The notes below the pieces were generated by a model. That model made no database searches and was not told where the DNA came from. It saw only the letters and a list, made by a program, of their open reading frames with translations. Shown piece by piece: positions 1-8,648 of a stretch of DNA of 64,000 nt (position 1 is its first letter; every line of letters begins with the position of its first letter). The DNA is from GCA-2705995 sp048267965. Its GTDB lineage: Bacteria > Bacteroidota > Bacteroidia > Flavobacteriales_G > Salibacteraceae. Position numbers and translations under genes: made by a program. The DNA lies in assembly GCA_048267965.1 (NCBI GenBank), contig JBLWWK010000003.1:62001-126000 (forward strand), written 5' to 3'.

Positions 1-618
1 TTTAACCACTTTATTCAAGAGTTAAGAGATTTATCGGTTCAGAAAGACCGCATGCGTTTTAGAAGAAATTTAGAACGTTGTGGTGAGATTTTGGCATACG
101 AAGTAAGCAAGCATTTGGCTTACGAGCCTAAAGAAATTAAAACTCCATTGGGCGAAGCATCTGAAAATCTTCTGAAACAACAACCTATTTTGGCTACAGT
201 TTTAAGAGCAGGTTTACCCTTGCATCAAGGTATGTTAAACTACTTTGATAAGGCAGATAACGGGTTTGTTTCTGCTTACCGCATGCACCACAAAGACAAT
301 GAGTTTGAAGTAAAAGTAGAGTACGCTTCGTGCAAAGATATTGAAGGGAAAGTGCTAATTCTCTCAGATTCTATGTTGGCATCTGGCACCTCGATGGTGA
401 TTAGTTACAATACTTTAGTGGAAGAATTTGGCGAACCTGAGCATACACACATCGTTTCTATTATTGCAAGTTCTGAAGGGGTAGAATACGTGAAAAACGA
501 ATTGCCAGACAACGTTACGTATTGGTTAGGCGCTGTTGATGACGAAATGACTGCCCAATCTTACATTGTTCCAGGATTAGGAGATGCTGGAGATTTAGCG
601 TTTGGTGAGAAAAACTAA
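1..618 (+). CDS. upp: Uracil phosphoribosyltransferase, 5' end outside the window
   Basis: Converts uracil and PRPP to UMP in pyrimidine salvage, in the cytoplasm. The reading frame is open from base 1, so the internal ATG at 52 is not the start; about 205 codons are present and the family is usually 208-217 residues, so only a few N-terminal residues are missing. Visible motifs are LRAGLPLHQGML in the central fold, the PRPP-binding loop LSDSMLASGTSM and the C-terminal uracil-binding PGLGDAGDLAFG. The next gene follows after 19 bases on the same strand. The family assignment is firm. Confidence 0.93.
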   Translation, partial: FNHFIQELRDLSVQKDRMRFRRNLERCGEILAYEVSKHLAYEPKEIKTPLGEASENLLKQQPILATVLRAGLPLHQGMLNYFDKADNGFVSAYRMHHKDNEFEVKVEYASCKDIEGKVLILSDSMLASGTSMVISYNTLVEEFGEPEHTHIVSIIASSEGVEYVKNELPDNVTYWLGAVDDEMTAQSYIVPGLGDAGDLAFGEKN

Positions 619-637
619 CTCATAAGTAAGCATCTTC

Positions 638-1099
638 ATGAGCGCAGATTTTTTTGCCGAAGTAGGAACCATCTTACTTTTAATAGTTGTCTCTGGAACA
701 AAATTTTTAACGGCTCCTGCAGTAATATTGGCCGCAGGATATTCAAAGTTGGCTACCATCATTATCACTTTTGTGGGTGGTTCGCTGGGTAGTATCTTTT
801 TCTTTTACTTAGGAGGAAGAATTTTTAGATGGTGGCAACGGTACTTTCCTAGAAAGAAGAAAAGAGTTTTTAGTCGTAAAAACCGAATACTAGTCAAGTT
901 TAAAAACCGGTTTGGGGTATTCGGTATAGCTGCTTTAATACCGTTAATTAGTATCCCAGCAAGTTGTTTTATAGCAGCTAAGTATTTTGGGAACGATAAA
1001 AAAGCAATACCCGCTTATGTTTTATCTTCTTTAATTTACAGCATCTTGCTCACCTTATTTAGTGAGCCTGTAATTGATTTTTTAAAAGAAACATTTTGA
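638..1099 (+). CDS. Small inner-membrane protein, DedA/small multidrug export-like
   Basis: A 153-residue protein with about four hydrophobic segments (roughly residues 8-34, 36-60, 92-112 and 122-145) separated by a very basic loop near residues 64-88 (RKKKRVFSRKNR). The arrangement, with a glycine-rich helix, a basic cytoplasmic loop and a helix containing IPLISIPAS, resembles the DedA/SNARE-associated and small multidrug export-like families, but no diagnostic motif settles it. It lies between upp and a HAD phosphatase and overlaps the latter by four bases, so the two are probably co-transcribed. The function is not known. Confidence 0.6.
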   Translation: MSADFFAEVGTILLLIVVSGTKFLTAPAVILAAGYSKLATIIITFVGGSLGSIFFFYLGGRIFRWWQRYFPRKKKRVFSRKNRILVKFKNRFGVFGIAALIPLISIPASCFIAAKYFGNDKKAIPAYVLSSLIYSILLTLFSEPVIDFLKETF

Positions 1100-1794
1100 A
1101 ATACAAACACATATTTTTCGATTTAGATAGAACGCTTTGGGACTTTGAGAAAAGCTCTTTTCAAACACTATCTGAAATTATTGAAGAATACGATTTGATT
1201 CGTTTAGGAGTTCCTTCTAAAGAAGAATTTATAAAATCGTATTTAGAAATTAATGAGGCCCTCTGGGATCTCTATAGAAATAATCAAGTTTCGAAAGACG
1301 ATTTACGTACCAAGCGTTTCGAAAGAACCTTAGAACATTTTGGTATAAAAAACACAGAATTGGCCAAGTCGATTGGATTTTACTACGTAGACCAAAGTCC
1401 AATAAAAACCAATCTGTTTCCCAATACAATTGAGCTGCTGAAGAAGCTAAAATCTAACTATAAGCTACACATCATTACCAATGGTTTTGAAGAAGTTCAG
1501 CATGTTAAGCTGAAATCGTGTGGAATTCACGAGTACTTTGAACAGATAGTAACCTCAGAAAAGACGGGAGTAAAAAAGCCAAACCCAGCTATTTTCGAAG
1601 GTGCTTTACGCTTGGCCAATGCCAAAGCCGAAGAAAGCTTAATGGTGGGTGATGATGTTCCGGTAGATTTAGAAGGAGCCATGAACGTAGGCATTGATAC
1701 CGCTTATTTTAACCCAGAAAAGAAAGAAATTACCCAAAAGATCACTTTTGAGTATTCTGATCACTTAGAATTGGCGAACTGGCTGCTTTCTTAA
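1096..1794 (+). CDS. yjjG: HAD-family phosphatase, YjjG-like nucleotidase
   Basis: A 232-residue haloacid-dehalogenase-fold phosphatase. Motif I is D9-L-D11-R-T13 at the N-terminus, motif II is IITNG, the conserved lysine lies in KTGVKKPNP and motif IV is GDDVPVDLEGA. The IITNGFEEVQHVKL block and the overall length match the YjjG type of noncanonical pyrimidine nucleotidase, which hydrolyses nucleoside monophosphates in house-cleaning. The start is a TTG (TTGA overlap with the upstream stop); it places the first Asp of motif I at residue 9, as is usual. Its 3' end overlaps psd on the other strand by four bases. The exact substrate is inferred. Confidence 0.82.
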   Translation: MKYKHIFFDLDRTLWDFEKSSFQTLSEIIEEYDLIRLGVPSKEEFIKSYLEINEALWDLYRNNQVSKDDLRTKRFERTLEHFGIKNTELAKSIGFYYVDQSPIKTNLFPNTIELLKKLKSNYKLHIITNGFEEVQHVKLKSCGIHEYFEQIVTSEKTGVKKPNPAIFEGALRLANAKAEESLMVGDDVPVDLEGAMNVGIDTAYFNPEKKEITQKITFEYSDHLELANWLLS

Positions 1795-2453
1795 GCAGGT
1801 AGTTCGGCCAATACGGTTTTATTTCCGGTTACCTTTTGGTCTAAATCAACGAGAATTTTGGTTCCTACCGGAAGAAAAACATCTACACGTGAACCAAATT
1901 TGATAAAACCCAATTCTTCGCCTTGCTCAGCGGGTTGATTGGTTTTCGAATAACAAACAATTCTTCTTGCTAAGGCACCCGCAATTTGCCTAACTAGAAT
2001 AGAAACGCCTTTTTTATTTTCAATTACAACGGTGGTACGTTCGTTATCGGTAGAAGATTTTGGATCCCACGCTACCAAATATTTACCGTGGTGATGCTTA
2101 AAATATTTTACAATGCCGCTCATCGGATACCAGTTGATGTGTACATTAACGGGCGACATAAAAATAGATAGTTGAATTCTTTCTTCGTTGAGGTATTCAG
2201 TTTCTTGCGTGTTTTCAATTACCACTACTTTTCCATCACAAGGGGAAAAAATCTTGGTAGCATCTTGTTCTAATTTTCGGGTAGGTTTTCTAAAAAACTG
2301 AAGCATTACCACCAAAAGAAAAATACCTACTGCCCAAAGCAAAATGCGAACAATAAGCAAATCGGTAAAAAGCCACTCGGCTAAACCGCCAGTAATTGCA
2401 AGCACTACAAGCGCTAATAAAATACTCGGTGTTCCTTCTTTATGTAGAGTCAT
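1791..2453 (-). CDS. psd: Phosphatidylserine decarboxylase proenzyme, short type
   Basis: Makes phosphatidylethanolamine from phosphatidylserine at the inner membrane. The 220-residue protein has an N-terminal hydrophobic hairpin (about residues 8-46), the conserved block MSPVNVHINWYP followed by HHHGKYLVAWDPKSS, and the C-terminal FGSRVD, where members of the short PSD-A type are known to cleave between Gly and Ser to create the pyruvoyl group. It is the last gene of the rsfS-ftsH-DUF2007-cdsA-psd run, directly after cdsA, the gene that makes its upstream precursor CDP-diacylglycerol. A copy of the iterated GGTAGGAACC element (1860-1869) encodes Val-Gly-Thr in it. Confidence 0.92.
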   Translation of the reverse strand: MTLHKEGTPSILLALVVLAITGGLAEWLFTDLLIVRILLWAVGIFLLVVMLQFFRKPTRKLEQDATKIFSPCDGKVVVIENTQETEYLNEERIQLSIFMSPVNVHINWYPMSGIVKYFKHHHGKYLVAWDPKSSTDNERTTVVIENKKGVSILVRQIAGALARRIVCYSKTNQPAEQGEELGFIKFGSRVDVFLPVGTKILVDLDQKVTGNKTVLAELPA

Positions 2454-2486
2454 GTTACAGTTAAATTTTAAAGGGCGAAAAGTACG

Positions 2487-3314
2487 CTAAAATGCATTAT
2501 AAGCAATGTAAAAATAAAGACCAACAATAGGAGCAGCAAATATAACGGCATCGAACCGGTCGAGAATACCGCCATGCCCGGGCAGTATGTTTCCAGAGTC
2601 TTTAACCTTTAAACTCCGTTTCAAGCTCGATTCTACCAGATCGCCAATAGAGCCAAAAAAAGCAACAATTACTGCCATGGCAATCCAATGTTGAAGAGCA
2701 ATCTCAGTTTGATATTGAGACCAAATTACGGCTGTAATAACGGTTCCTACAACGCCACCCATGGTTCCTTCCCAGGTCTTTTTGGGCGATATTTTTTCAA
2801 ATAATTTTGTTTTCCCAATCTGCCTTCCCACCAGATAAGCAAAAGTGTCGTTGCTCCAAACAAGGGTGAAAAATGCAAGTATGAGCACATTATTAAAATC
2901 ATTGCTGTAGTTGGGTGCCCACGCCAATGTATAAAGCAGGGTAAACGGCAAGGCAATGTAAAACAGTGGCATTAGGGTAAAGGCCACGTTTTTAAAGGGT
3001 TGTTTACTCAGGGCAAAAAGCTCGTAGATAAACGAAATAGTTACAAAAAGTAGGGCAGGAGCCGATAGCAGAAAAATGGAAAAGTCGTATTTCCATGCTA
3101 TAAACGGAATTAACGCTACATATCCACTTAAAACTACGCCTATCCATTGCGGCCATTGAAGCTTTTTAAAAGTGAGTTTGTAAAACTCGTGAGCTCCCAG
3201 TAGTGCAACGAAAAAAAAGAGCCATGCTACGGTAGCATAGCTCCACAAAATGGTGGTAACTAAAAGAGCCACAAACAGAATTCCTGTAATGGCTCTTTGC
3301 ATAAAGTTTGACAC
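2487..3314 (-). CDS. cdsA: Phosphatidate cytidylyltransferase
   Basis: Makes CDP-diacylglycerol from phosphatidic acid and CTP, the branch point of phospholipid synthesis, in the inner membrane. The 275-residue protein is strongly hydrophobic, with about seven or eight membrane segments. It ends with the family signature: SPKKTWEGTMGG in the middle, then GDLVESSLKRSLKVKDSG and LPGHGGILDRFDA with its conserved acidic residues. It sits between DUF2007 and psd. The eight-base gap to the upstream gene and the 33-base gap to psd fit one operon. Confidence 0.95.
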   Translation of the reverse strand: MSNFMQRAITGILFVALLVTTILWSYATVAWLFFFVALLGAHEFYKLTFKKLQWPQWIGVVLSGYVALIPFIAWKYDFSIFLLSAPALLFVTISFIYELFALSKQPFKNVAFTLMPLFYIALPFTLLYTLAWAPNYSNDFNNVLILAFFTLVWSNDTFAYLVGRQIGKTKLFEKISPKKTWEGTMGGVVGTVITAVIWSQYQTEIALQHWIAMAVIVAFFGSIGDLVESSLKRSLKVKDSGNILPGHGGILDRFDAVIFAAPIVGLYFYIAYNAF

Positions 3315-3322
3315 GAATAATC

Positions 3323-3529
3323 TTATTTAATCAGAGATAATGCTGTTTCATAATCGTTTTCGTGAACGTATACCCCAGCTTCTAATTTGCTTGAATTTAG
3401 GTTGGGAAATTCACTGTCTTGATGACTAAAAAATACACATTCGATGTTGTTATCTTTCAGTTTAGCTTCTATTATCCGAGCCTGAAAGCGGTCGTTAGAA
3501 GCATAAACTAGTTTCCAATTATTATCCAT
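3323..3529 (-). CDS. DUF2007 family small protein
   Basis: A 68-residue soluble protein. The sequence WKLVYASNDRFQARIIEAKLKDNN followed by a C-terminal VHENDYETALSLI is typical of DUF2007, a small ferredoxin-like fold described as a putative signal-transducing or prolipoprotein-processing accessory domain whose biochemical role is not established. Its place between ftsH and cdsA is common in Bacteroidota, which supports the assignment. It has no signal peptide, cysteine pair or membrane segment. Confidence 0.78.
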   Translation of the reverse strand: MDNNWKLVYASNDRFQARIIEAKLKDNNIECVFFSHQDSEFPNLNSSKLEAGVYVHENDYETALSLIK

Positions 3530-3561
3530 GTTTTAATCGTTTAAGCTAAAAGTAAGCAATT

Positions 3562-5745
3562 TTAGTTTTTGGTGCCTTTTTCTTCTTCAACCGGCTTTTC
3601 GTCTGAGTTAGTATCCGTTTTATCGGTAGGAACCGATTCTGATTCCTTCTCAGTTTCCTTATTTTCTAAAGGATGTTCTTGTCCGTTAGAAGAAGTTGCT
3701 TCGCCATTAGTGGTTTCGGCTAATTGAGGTTTGCTTTCTGGCAAATTCTCAGCGGCTACTTTATCGTATTGGCTTTTACCAAAAATGCTTTCTAAATCTT
3801 CTCTAAAGATTACTTCGCGGTCTAATAGCAGCTCTGCTAACTCTTGTAGTTTCTCTTTGTTTTCTTGCAGTAACTGAATAGTACGTTGGTACATCTGCTC
3901 GATGAGAATACTCACTTCTTGATCGATTAACTCTGCAGTGTGTTCTGAGTAAGGTTTTTGGAAAGCATCACGCTGACCAGTAGAATCGTAGTAACTGATG
4001 TTGCCAATTTTACTGTTTAAACCATACATAGACACCATTGCATAGGCTTGCTTGGTCACCTTCTCAAGATCACTAAGGGCACCTGTAGAAATTTCGTTAA
4101 ACATAACTTGCTCGGCAGCTCTACCACCTAAAGCTGCACACATTTCATCGAGCATTTGGTTGGTAGTGGTTATCTGTCTTTCTTCTGGTAAATACCAGGC
4201 AGCACCCAAAGATCTACCTCTCGGTACAATGGTTACTTTAATTAACGGAGAAGCGTGTTCTAGCAGCCAAGATACGGTAGCATGGCCTGCCTCGTGGTAG
4301 GCAATTACCTTTTTCTCACCGGGAGTAATTACTTTACTTTTCTTTTCAAGACCCGCAATAATTCTATCTACAGCATCTAAGAAATCTTGTTTTCCAACAC
4401 TTTCTTTGTTACGTCTTGCAGCAATTAAGGCAGCTTCGTTACATAGGTTGGCAATGTCTGCACCCGAGAAACCAGGTGTTTGTTTTGCCAAGAATTCTAA
4501 ATCGATTGATTTGTCGAGTTTCAAATTCTTCAAGTGTACTTTAAAGATGGCTTTTCGCTCGTTTAACTCAGGCATATCTACATGAATCTGGCGATCGAAA
4601 CGTCCCGGACGAAGCAAAGCTTTATCTAAAATATCGGCACGGTTGGTAGCGGCTAAAATAATTACACCTGTATTTGTGCCGAAACCATCCATCTCTGTTA
4701 GCAACTGGTTTAAGGTGTTTTCACGCTCATCGTTAGAGCCTTGCATCGCATTTTTACCACGCGCACGACCAATGGCATCAATTTCATCGATAAAGATAAT
4801 CGAAGGTGCTTTTTCTTTTGCCTGCTTAAACAAATCACGAACACGAGACGCACCTACCCCTACAAACATCTCAACAAAATCAGAACCTGATAGTGAGAAG
4901 AAAGGTACTTGAGCTTCACCCGCAACGGCTTTAGCTAAAAGGGTTTTACCTGTTCCCGGAGGGCCTACTAATAAAGCTCCTTTCGGAATTTTAGCACCTA
5001 AGGCGGTATATTTTTTCGGAGTTTTTAAGAAGTCAACAATTTCTTTAATCTCTTCTTTGGCTTCTTCAACACCTGCAACATCATCAAATGTTACTTTAAC
5101 ACTGGTATCTTTATCGAATAGTTGAGCTTTTGATTTACCAATGTTGAAAATCTGTCCGCCAGGACCACCTGTTCCGCTCATTCTTCGCATTAAGAACAAC
5201 CACAAACCAACGATGATTGCAATCGGTATAATCCAGCCGAGTAAATCTCTACCCCAAGTGTCTTGGGTTTTTGTATCGTAAACAAAGTTTTTGTCTTCGC
5301 TTTCGGCTTTGTTTTGTTTTTTCCACTCTTTAATGTCGGCATCAATGGTTTCTTTCCAAGGGCCTACTTCAAAAGAGTAATGTGGACCATATTTGTTATC
5401 ACCTCCAAAAAAGTCTTCTTTTAATCTCTTTTTATGTGATTCTTTGGTAATCGAGTCGGCTTTAATATAGATTTCACCAGACTTGGCATTACCATCTATA
5501 TTGTAAACTATAATCTTGTTTACGTCACCACTTTTTAGCAATTGCTCTACCTCAGAAGAAGTAATAGAGATGGTAGAAGCGTTAAAATTAAGAAGGTTAA
5601 TAGAGATTAACACGACTGCTATAATGGCGTAAATCCAATAGAAATTGAAGTTATTTCCGCCACTACCTTTAGGAGCTGGCTTTTTATTTCCTTGAAGTCG
5701 GCTCCTCATTTTATTCATCTGATTATTATCTTTCTTGTCTGCCAT
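3562..5745 (-). CDS. ftsH: ATP-dependent zinc metalloprotease FtsH
   Basis: A membrane-anchored AAA+ protease that degrades misfolded membrane proteins and short-lived regulators. The 727-residue chain has a first membrane helix near residues 36-54, an extracytoplasmic domain, a second helix near 170-188, Walker A GPPGTGKT at 261-268, Walker B IIFIDEID near 316-323, the second region of homology RPGRFDRQ at 379-386 and the zinc site HEAGH at 484-488. The last roughly 60 residues are a Glu/Lys/Thr-rich low-complexity tail, longer than in E. coli FtsH. The iterated element at 3625-3634 lies in that tail and encodes Val-Pro-Thr. Confidence 0.97.
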   Translation of the reverse strand: MADKKDNNQMNKMRSRLQGNKKPAPKGSGGNNFNFYWIYAIIAVVLISINLLNFNASTISITSSEVEQLLKSGDVNKIIVYNIDGNAKSGEIYIKADSITKESHKKRLKEDFFGGDNKYGPHYSFEVGPWKETIDADIKEWKKQNKAESEDKNFVYDTKTQDTWGRDLLGWIIPIAIIVGLWLFLMRRMSGTGGPGGQIFNIGKSKAQLFDKDTSVKVTFDDVAGVEEAKEEIKEIVDFLKTPKKYTALGAKIPKGALLVGPPGTGKTLLAKAVAGEAQVPFFSLSGSDFVEMFVGVGASRVRDLFKQAKEKAPSIIFIDEIDAIGRARGKNAMQGSNDERENTLNQLLTEMDGFGTNTGVIILAATNRADILDKALLRPGRFDRQIHVDMPELNERKAIFKVHLKNLKLDKSIDLEFLAKQTPGFSGADIANLCNEAALIAARRNKESVGKQDFLDAVDRIIAGLEKKSKVITPGEKKVIAYHEAGHATVSWLLEHASPLIKVTIVPRGRSLGAAWYLPEERQITTTNQMLDEMCAALGGRAAEQVMFNEISTGALSDLEKVTKQAYAMVSMYGLNSKIGNISYYDSTGQRDAFQKPYSEHTAELIDQEVSILIEQMYQRTIQLLQENKEKLQELAELLLDREVIFREDLESIFGKSQYDKVAAENLPESKPQLAETTNGEATSSNGQEHPLENKETEKESESVPTDKTDTNSDEKPVEEEKGTKN

Positions 5746-5755
5746 AAACTAAACA

Positions 5756-6127
5756 TTAACCTTCAATCTCGGTAACTTTAGCATCTGCCCAAAGCTCTTC
5801 GAGGTTGTAGTATGATCTAAATTCTTTTTGAAAAATGTGCACTACTACATTAAAGTAGTCTAAAATAATCCACTCGGCATTGTCATACCCTTCGCGGTGG
5901 CCTGGTTTCTCTGCATAACGCTTTCTTAATTCATCTTCAACAGATGTTGCAATTGCATCTACGTTGATGTTGGAAGAACCGTGGCAAATTACAAAGTAAT
6001 CACACACTGCATGGTCTACGTTTCTTAGGTCTAAAAGTTTTACTTCTAAACCCTTTTTTTCTAAAATCCCGTGAATGGCGGTTTCTGCTATATCTGAGGG
6101 AGTTGGAATAATTTTTTCTTCTGTCAT
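5756..6127 (-). CDS. rsfS: Ribosomal silencing factor RsfS (YbeB/Iojap)
   Basis: Binds ribosomal protein uL14 and blocks subunit joining when nutrients are scarce. The 123-residue protein carries the family core: VCDYFVICHGSSNINVDAIA, GHREGYDNAEWIILDYFNVVVHIF and the C-terminal YNLEELWADA. It is the first gene of the rsfS-ftsH-DUF2007-cdsA-psd operon, ten bases upstream of ftsH, and is divergent from birA. A TAnnTTTG box stands about 23 bases before its ATG. Confidence 0.95.
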   Translation of the reverse strand: MTEEKIIPTPSDIAETAIHGILEKKGLEVKLLDLRNVDHAVCDYFVICHGSSNINVDAIATSVEDELRKRYAEKPGHREGYDNAEWIILDYFNVVVHIFQKEFRSYYNLEELWADAKVTEIEG

Positions 6128-6150
6128 TAAAGTCTTTCTACTAAAACGCG

Positions 6151-6158
6151 CAAAAATA
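6151..6158 (-). promoter_or_regulatory. Probable -7 box for the rsfS-ftsH operon
   Basis: On the minus strand this reads TATTTTTG, an exact match to the Bacteroidota -7 consensus TAnnTTTG, 23 bases before the rsfS ATG. I found no clear TTTG at the -33 position, so the call rests on one element and its location in the divergent rsfS/birA gap. Confidence 0.5.
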
Positions 6159-6217
6159 AGTATTTAAGCTCGCTATAAGAGCATTATATTCGCAGTATCA
6201 ATCGCTTTTTATAACGC

Positions 6218-6967
6218 ATGAACACGCTATTTGTTGGTCAAGAGATTATTCACCTTGACTCCGTTGATTCAACCAACAACTATACCAGCCAGTTAGTAAG
6301 ACAAACTGTCAGAAATGAAGGGCTTGTTGTTTATGCTAATCATCAAACAGGGGGCAAAGGTCAGCGCGGCAAAAAGTGGGAAAGTCATGCTGCTCAGAAT
6401 TTATTGTGCAGCTTCTTCTTTAAGCCAAAACGATTAAAAGCGAGTGCTCAGTTTAAATTGACACAAGCCATCTCTTTGGGAGTGTTAAAAACGGTAGAGA
6501 GTTTGGCTCCTACCGATGTGAGCATAAAATGGCCCAATGATATTTTGGTAGGATCGCACAAAATAGCTGGAATTTTGGTAGAAAATACGTTGAGCGATTC
6601 GTATATATCGAAGAGTATTGTAGGAATAGGGTTGAATGTAAATCAAGAAAGATTTACGACTGATTATAAGGCTACATCGTTAAAATTGCTGACGGGGCAG
6701 CACATTCCTGTTCAACATGTTTTGGCCGAATTATGCAAGAATATTGAAATTCAGTATTTACGACTAAATGCCAATACGGATGCATTGCAAGAAGATTACC
6801 AGCGAAAAATGTATCGAAGAAATTTGCCTACGGCTTTTCAAATGGTAAATCGAGCACCCGAAATGTACAAAGTGCTAGGAGTAGAAGATTCTGGAAATAT
6901 CGTGTTAGAAAGCAGCACTGGAGAAGTGGCTGCTTTCGGGTTTCACGAAACGAAGTTTATTCGTTAA
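6218..6967 (+). CDS. birA: Biotin--[acetyl-CoA-carboxylase] ligase
   Basis: Activates biotin with ATP and attaches it to the biotin carrier protein of acetyl-CoA carboxylase. The 249-residue protein has the biotinyl-5'-AMP binding loop GGKGQRGKKWES, the central KWPNDILVGSHKIAGILVE and VGIGLNVN. It lacks the N-terminal helix-turn-helix of E. coli BirA, so it should be a ligase only and not a repressor. A degenerate -7 box (TATATTCG, 6185-6192) lies 25 bases upstream. The 3' end overlaps the following minus-strand gene by 11 bases. Confidence 0.93.
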   Translation: MNTLFVGQEIIHLDSVDSTNNYTSQLVRQTVRNEGLVVYANHQTGGKGQRGKKWESHAAQNLLCSFFFKPKRLKASAQFKLTQAISLGVLKTVESLAPTDVSIKWPNDILVGSHKIAGILVENTLSDSYISKSIVGIGLNVNQERFTTDYKATSLKLLTGQHIPVQHVLAELCKNIEIQYLRLNANTDALQEDYQRKMYRRNLPTAFQMVNRAPEMYKVLGVEDSGNIVLESSTGEVAAFGFHETKFIR

Positions 6968-7358
6968 TTTCTTTCAGTTTATCGGCCAACATATTAAAAA
7001 AGTTGGTTAACGGTGTTTTGGCCATCATGCTTAACATGGCATTCATTTCACCTTCGAAAACAATGTTGCAATCACTTTTGTCTCCGTTTTCTTTCATGAA
7101 TATGTTGAGAGTAAACGGAAACGGCTTATCTGAAGAAGAAACAAATTTTAGGTGTTCGTTCGCAACTTCAGAATTATACGTCATGCCAATTTTAGCTAAA
7201 CCTTTAATCTGAAAAGAACATTGATTCTCATCAGAGTTCCAATCTTTTACGCGGTCTTCTGGCATCAATTTCTCTAAATTGTTCAAATTTCGAAGAAATG
7301 AGAATACTTCTTCAGGAGTTTGATTTACCGTTACTACCTTACTCTTAATAGTTGTCAT
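6957..7358 (-). CDS. SRPBCC (START-like) fold protein
   Basis: A 133-residue soluble protein. The start TTIKSKVVTVNQTPEEVFSFLRNLNNLEKLMPEDRVKDW is typical of the polyketide cyclase/SRPBCC family, in which a helix-grip fold binds a hydrophobic ligand. No catalytic residues can be assigned, and the ligand is unknown. It follows pyrE by 20 bases on the same strand and may be transcribed with it. Short proteins of this type are common next to pyrE in Flavobacteriia, but I infer no link to pyrimidine synthesis. Confidence 0.75.
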   Translation of the reverse strand: MTTIKSKVVTVNQTPEEVFSFLRNLNNLEKLMPEDRVKDWNSDENQCSFQIKGLAKIGMTYNSEVANEHLKFVSSSDKPFPFTLNIFMKENGDKSDCNIVFEGEMNAMLSMMAKTPLTNFFNMLADKLKEINE

Positions 7359-7378
7359 AGTTCTACGAATTCAAGCAA

Positions 7379-8023
7379 TTATTGATTATTCCATTCTGCT
7401 GGGTTTTCTCTCCAAGCTCGTAACGATTTTAAATCACCAGAGCCAATTAAGTTCGAATCCATAGCTTTTTTTACCAACGTATCGTAATCGGTGAGGGTAA
7501 AGTAAGGGCATTGCGCTTCTTTCATGTTTTGGTCTGCTATCTCGAAACCATAAGAGAAAATAGCCACTAAGCCTTTTACAATACAGCCTTTTTGGCGCAG
7601 TGCCTCTACGGCCTTTAAGCTGCTTCCGCCTGTAGAAATTAAATCTTCGATTACAATTACGCTTTGTCCTTCTTCGATTACCCCTTCAATTTGGTTGGTT
7701 AAACCGTGCTTTTTAGGTTCTGGGCGAACATAAACGAAGGGTATGCCTAGATTTTGAGCTATTAAAACACCAGGGGCAATACCGCCTGTGGCCACACCAG
7801 CAATTACATCTGGAGTTCCAAAGTTTTCGTCAATTTTTTTGGTAAACTCTTGACGAATAAAGGTTCTAATTTTCGGATAACTCAACGTTTTTCGGTTGTC
7901 ACAATAAATGGGAGATTTCCAACCAGACGACCACTGAAATGGTTCGTTAACGTTTAAAACTACTGCTTTTATTTGAAGCAGAAATTCTGCTACTTTGAGG
8001 CTCGAATCTTCTAACATATTCAT
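7379..8023 (-). CDS. pyrE: Orotate phosphoribosyltransferase
   Basis: Condenses orotate with PRPP to give OMP, the fifth step of de novo pyrimidine synthesis. The 214-residue protein contains WKSPIYCDNRKTLSYP near the N-terminus and the PRPP-binding motif VIVIEDLISTGGSS. The first ATG (8023-8021) overlaps the start codon of the divergent Nudix gene, so the two genes share two bases. A second in-frame ATG lies two codons further in (8017-8015). A TAnnTTTG box sits only four bases upstream of the first ATG, which suggests a leaderless or nearly leaderless mRNA. Confidence 0.95.
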   Translation of the reverse strand: MNMLEDSSLKVAEFLLQIKAVVLNVNEPFQWSSGWKSPIYCDNRKTLSYPKIRTFIRQEFTKKIDENFGTPDVIAGVATGGIAPGVLIAQNLGIPFVYVRPEPKKHGLTNQIEGVIEEGQSVIVIEDLISTGGSSLKAVEALRQKGCIVKGLVAIFSYGFEIADQNMKEAQCPYFTLTDYDTLVKKAMDSNLIGSGDLKSLRAWRENPAEWNNQ

Positions 8024-8648
8024 GACTCAAAAGTATAAAGTTTTTATCAAAAATAAGCCTCTGTATTTGACCAATTCAGAGGAGTTCTACAAGGGATTTA
8101 CAGGTGAAAAAACGCGTTTTTTGAACAAAAAATCGTTGAGCAACTTAATTCTTCTTATCGAGAGCCAAAAGAATTGTCAATCTGCTGTAATCTTTCATTG
8201 GGATTTAGACGAGTTGCTGTATCAATTCAGAAAGCTATACAAGTTTGTGCAAGCGGCTGGTGGCATTGTTCAAAAAGAGAATGGCGACTGTTTAATTATT
8301 AAACGCAAAGGAAAATGGGATATACCTAAAGGTAAACTAGACGATTACGAAACACCCGAAGAAGCGGCTATTCGTGAAATCGAAGAAGAGTGCGGTATTT
8401 CTGGATTAAGTTTGGGAGAGTTTTTAACGCATACGTATCATACGTATGAGATGAAGGGGCAACAACACCTTAAGAAAACGTGGTGGTATCTGGTGAAATC
8501 TGATTTCGAAGGGGAATTAATTCCTCAAACGGAAGAAGACATTACAGAGGTTGTTTGGGTTCCTACCGAGAGAATTAACGAAATAAGATCAAATACGTAT
8601 ACTTCGATTCACACGGTGCTTGATGCTTTTCAAGAGAAGTTATCGTAA
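8022..8648 (+). CDS. Nudix hydrolase
   Basis: Hydrolyses a nucleoside diphosphate linked to another moiety; the substrate is not evident. The 208-residue protein has an N-terminal domain of about 75 residues (KVFIKNKPLYLT) and a complete Nudix box, GKLDDYETPEEAAIREIEEECGI, with the expected G, E, RE and EE positions. I chose ATG 8022 over the earlier in-frame TTG at 7995 because it matches the N-terminus of this family and avoids a long overlap with pyrE. It is divergent from pyrE with overlapping start codons, so its promoter must lie inside pyrE. Confidence 0.88.
   Translation: MTQKYKVFIKNKPLYLTNSEEFYKGFTGEKTRFLNKKSLSNLILLIESQKNCQSAVIFHWDLDELLYQFRKLYKFVQAAGGIVQKENGDCLIIKRKGKWDIPKGKLDDYETPEEAAIREIEEECGISGLSLGEFLTHTYHTYEMKGQQHLKKTWWYLVKSDFEGELIPQTEEDITEVVWVPTERINEIRSNTYTSIHTVLDAFQEKLS
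8028..8035 (-). promoter_or_regulatory. Probable -7 box for pyrE, nearly leaderless
   Basis: On the minus strand this is TACTTTTG, an exact TAnnTTTG match, ending four bases before the pyrE ATG. If it acts as the -7 element, transcription would begin at about the A or T of the start codon. It lies inside the coding sequence of the divergent Nudix gene (codons 3-5). Confidence 0.5.

Noticed and set aside
7995..8021. An in-frame TTG start for the Nudix gene inside pyrE
   Set aside because: The ATG at 8022 gives the family's usual N-terminus; the TTG would need a longer overlap with pyrE and adds residues with no family match.
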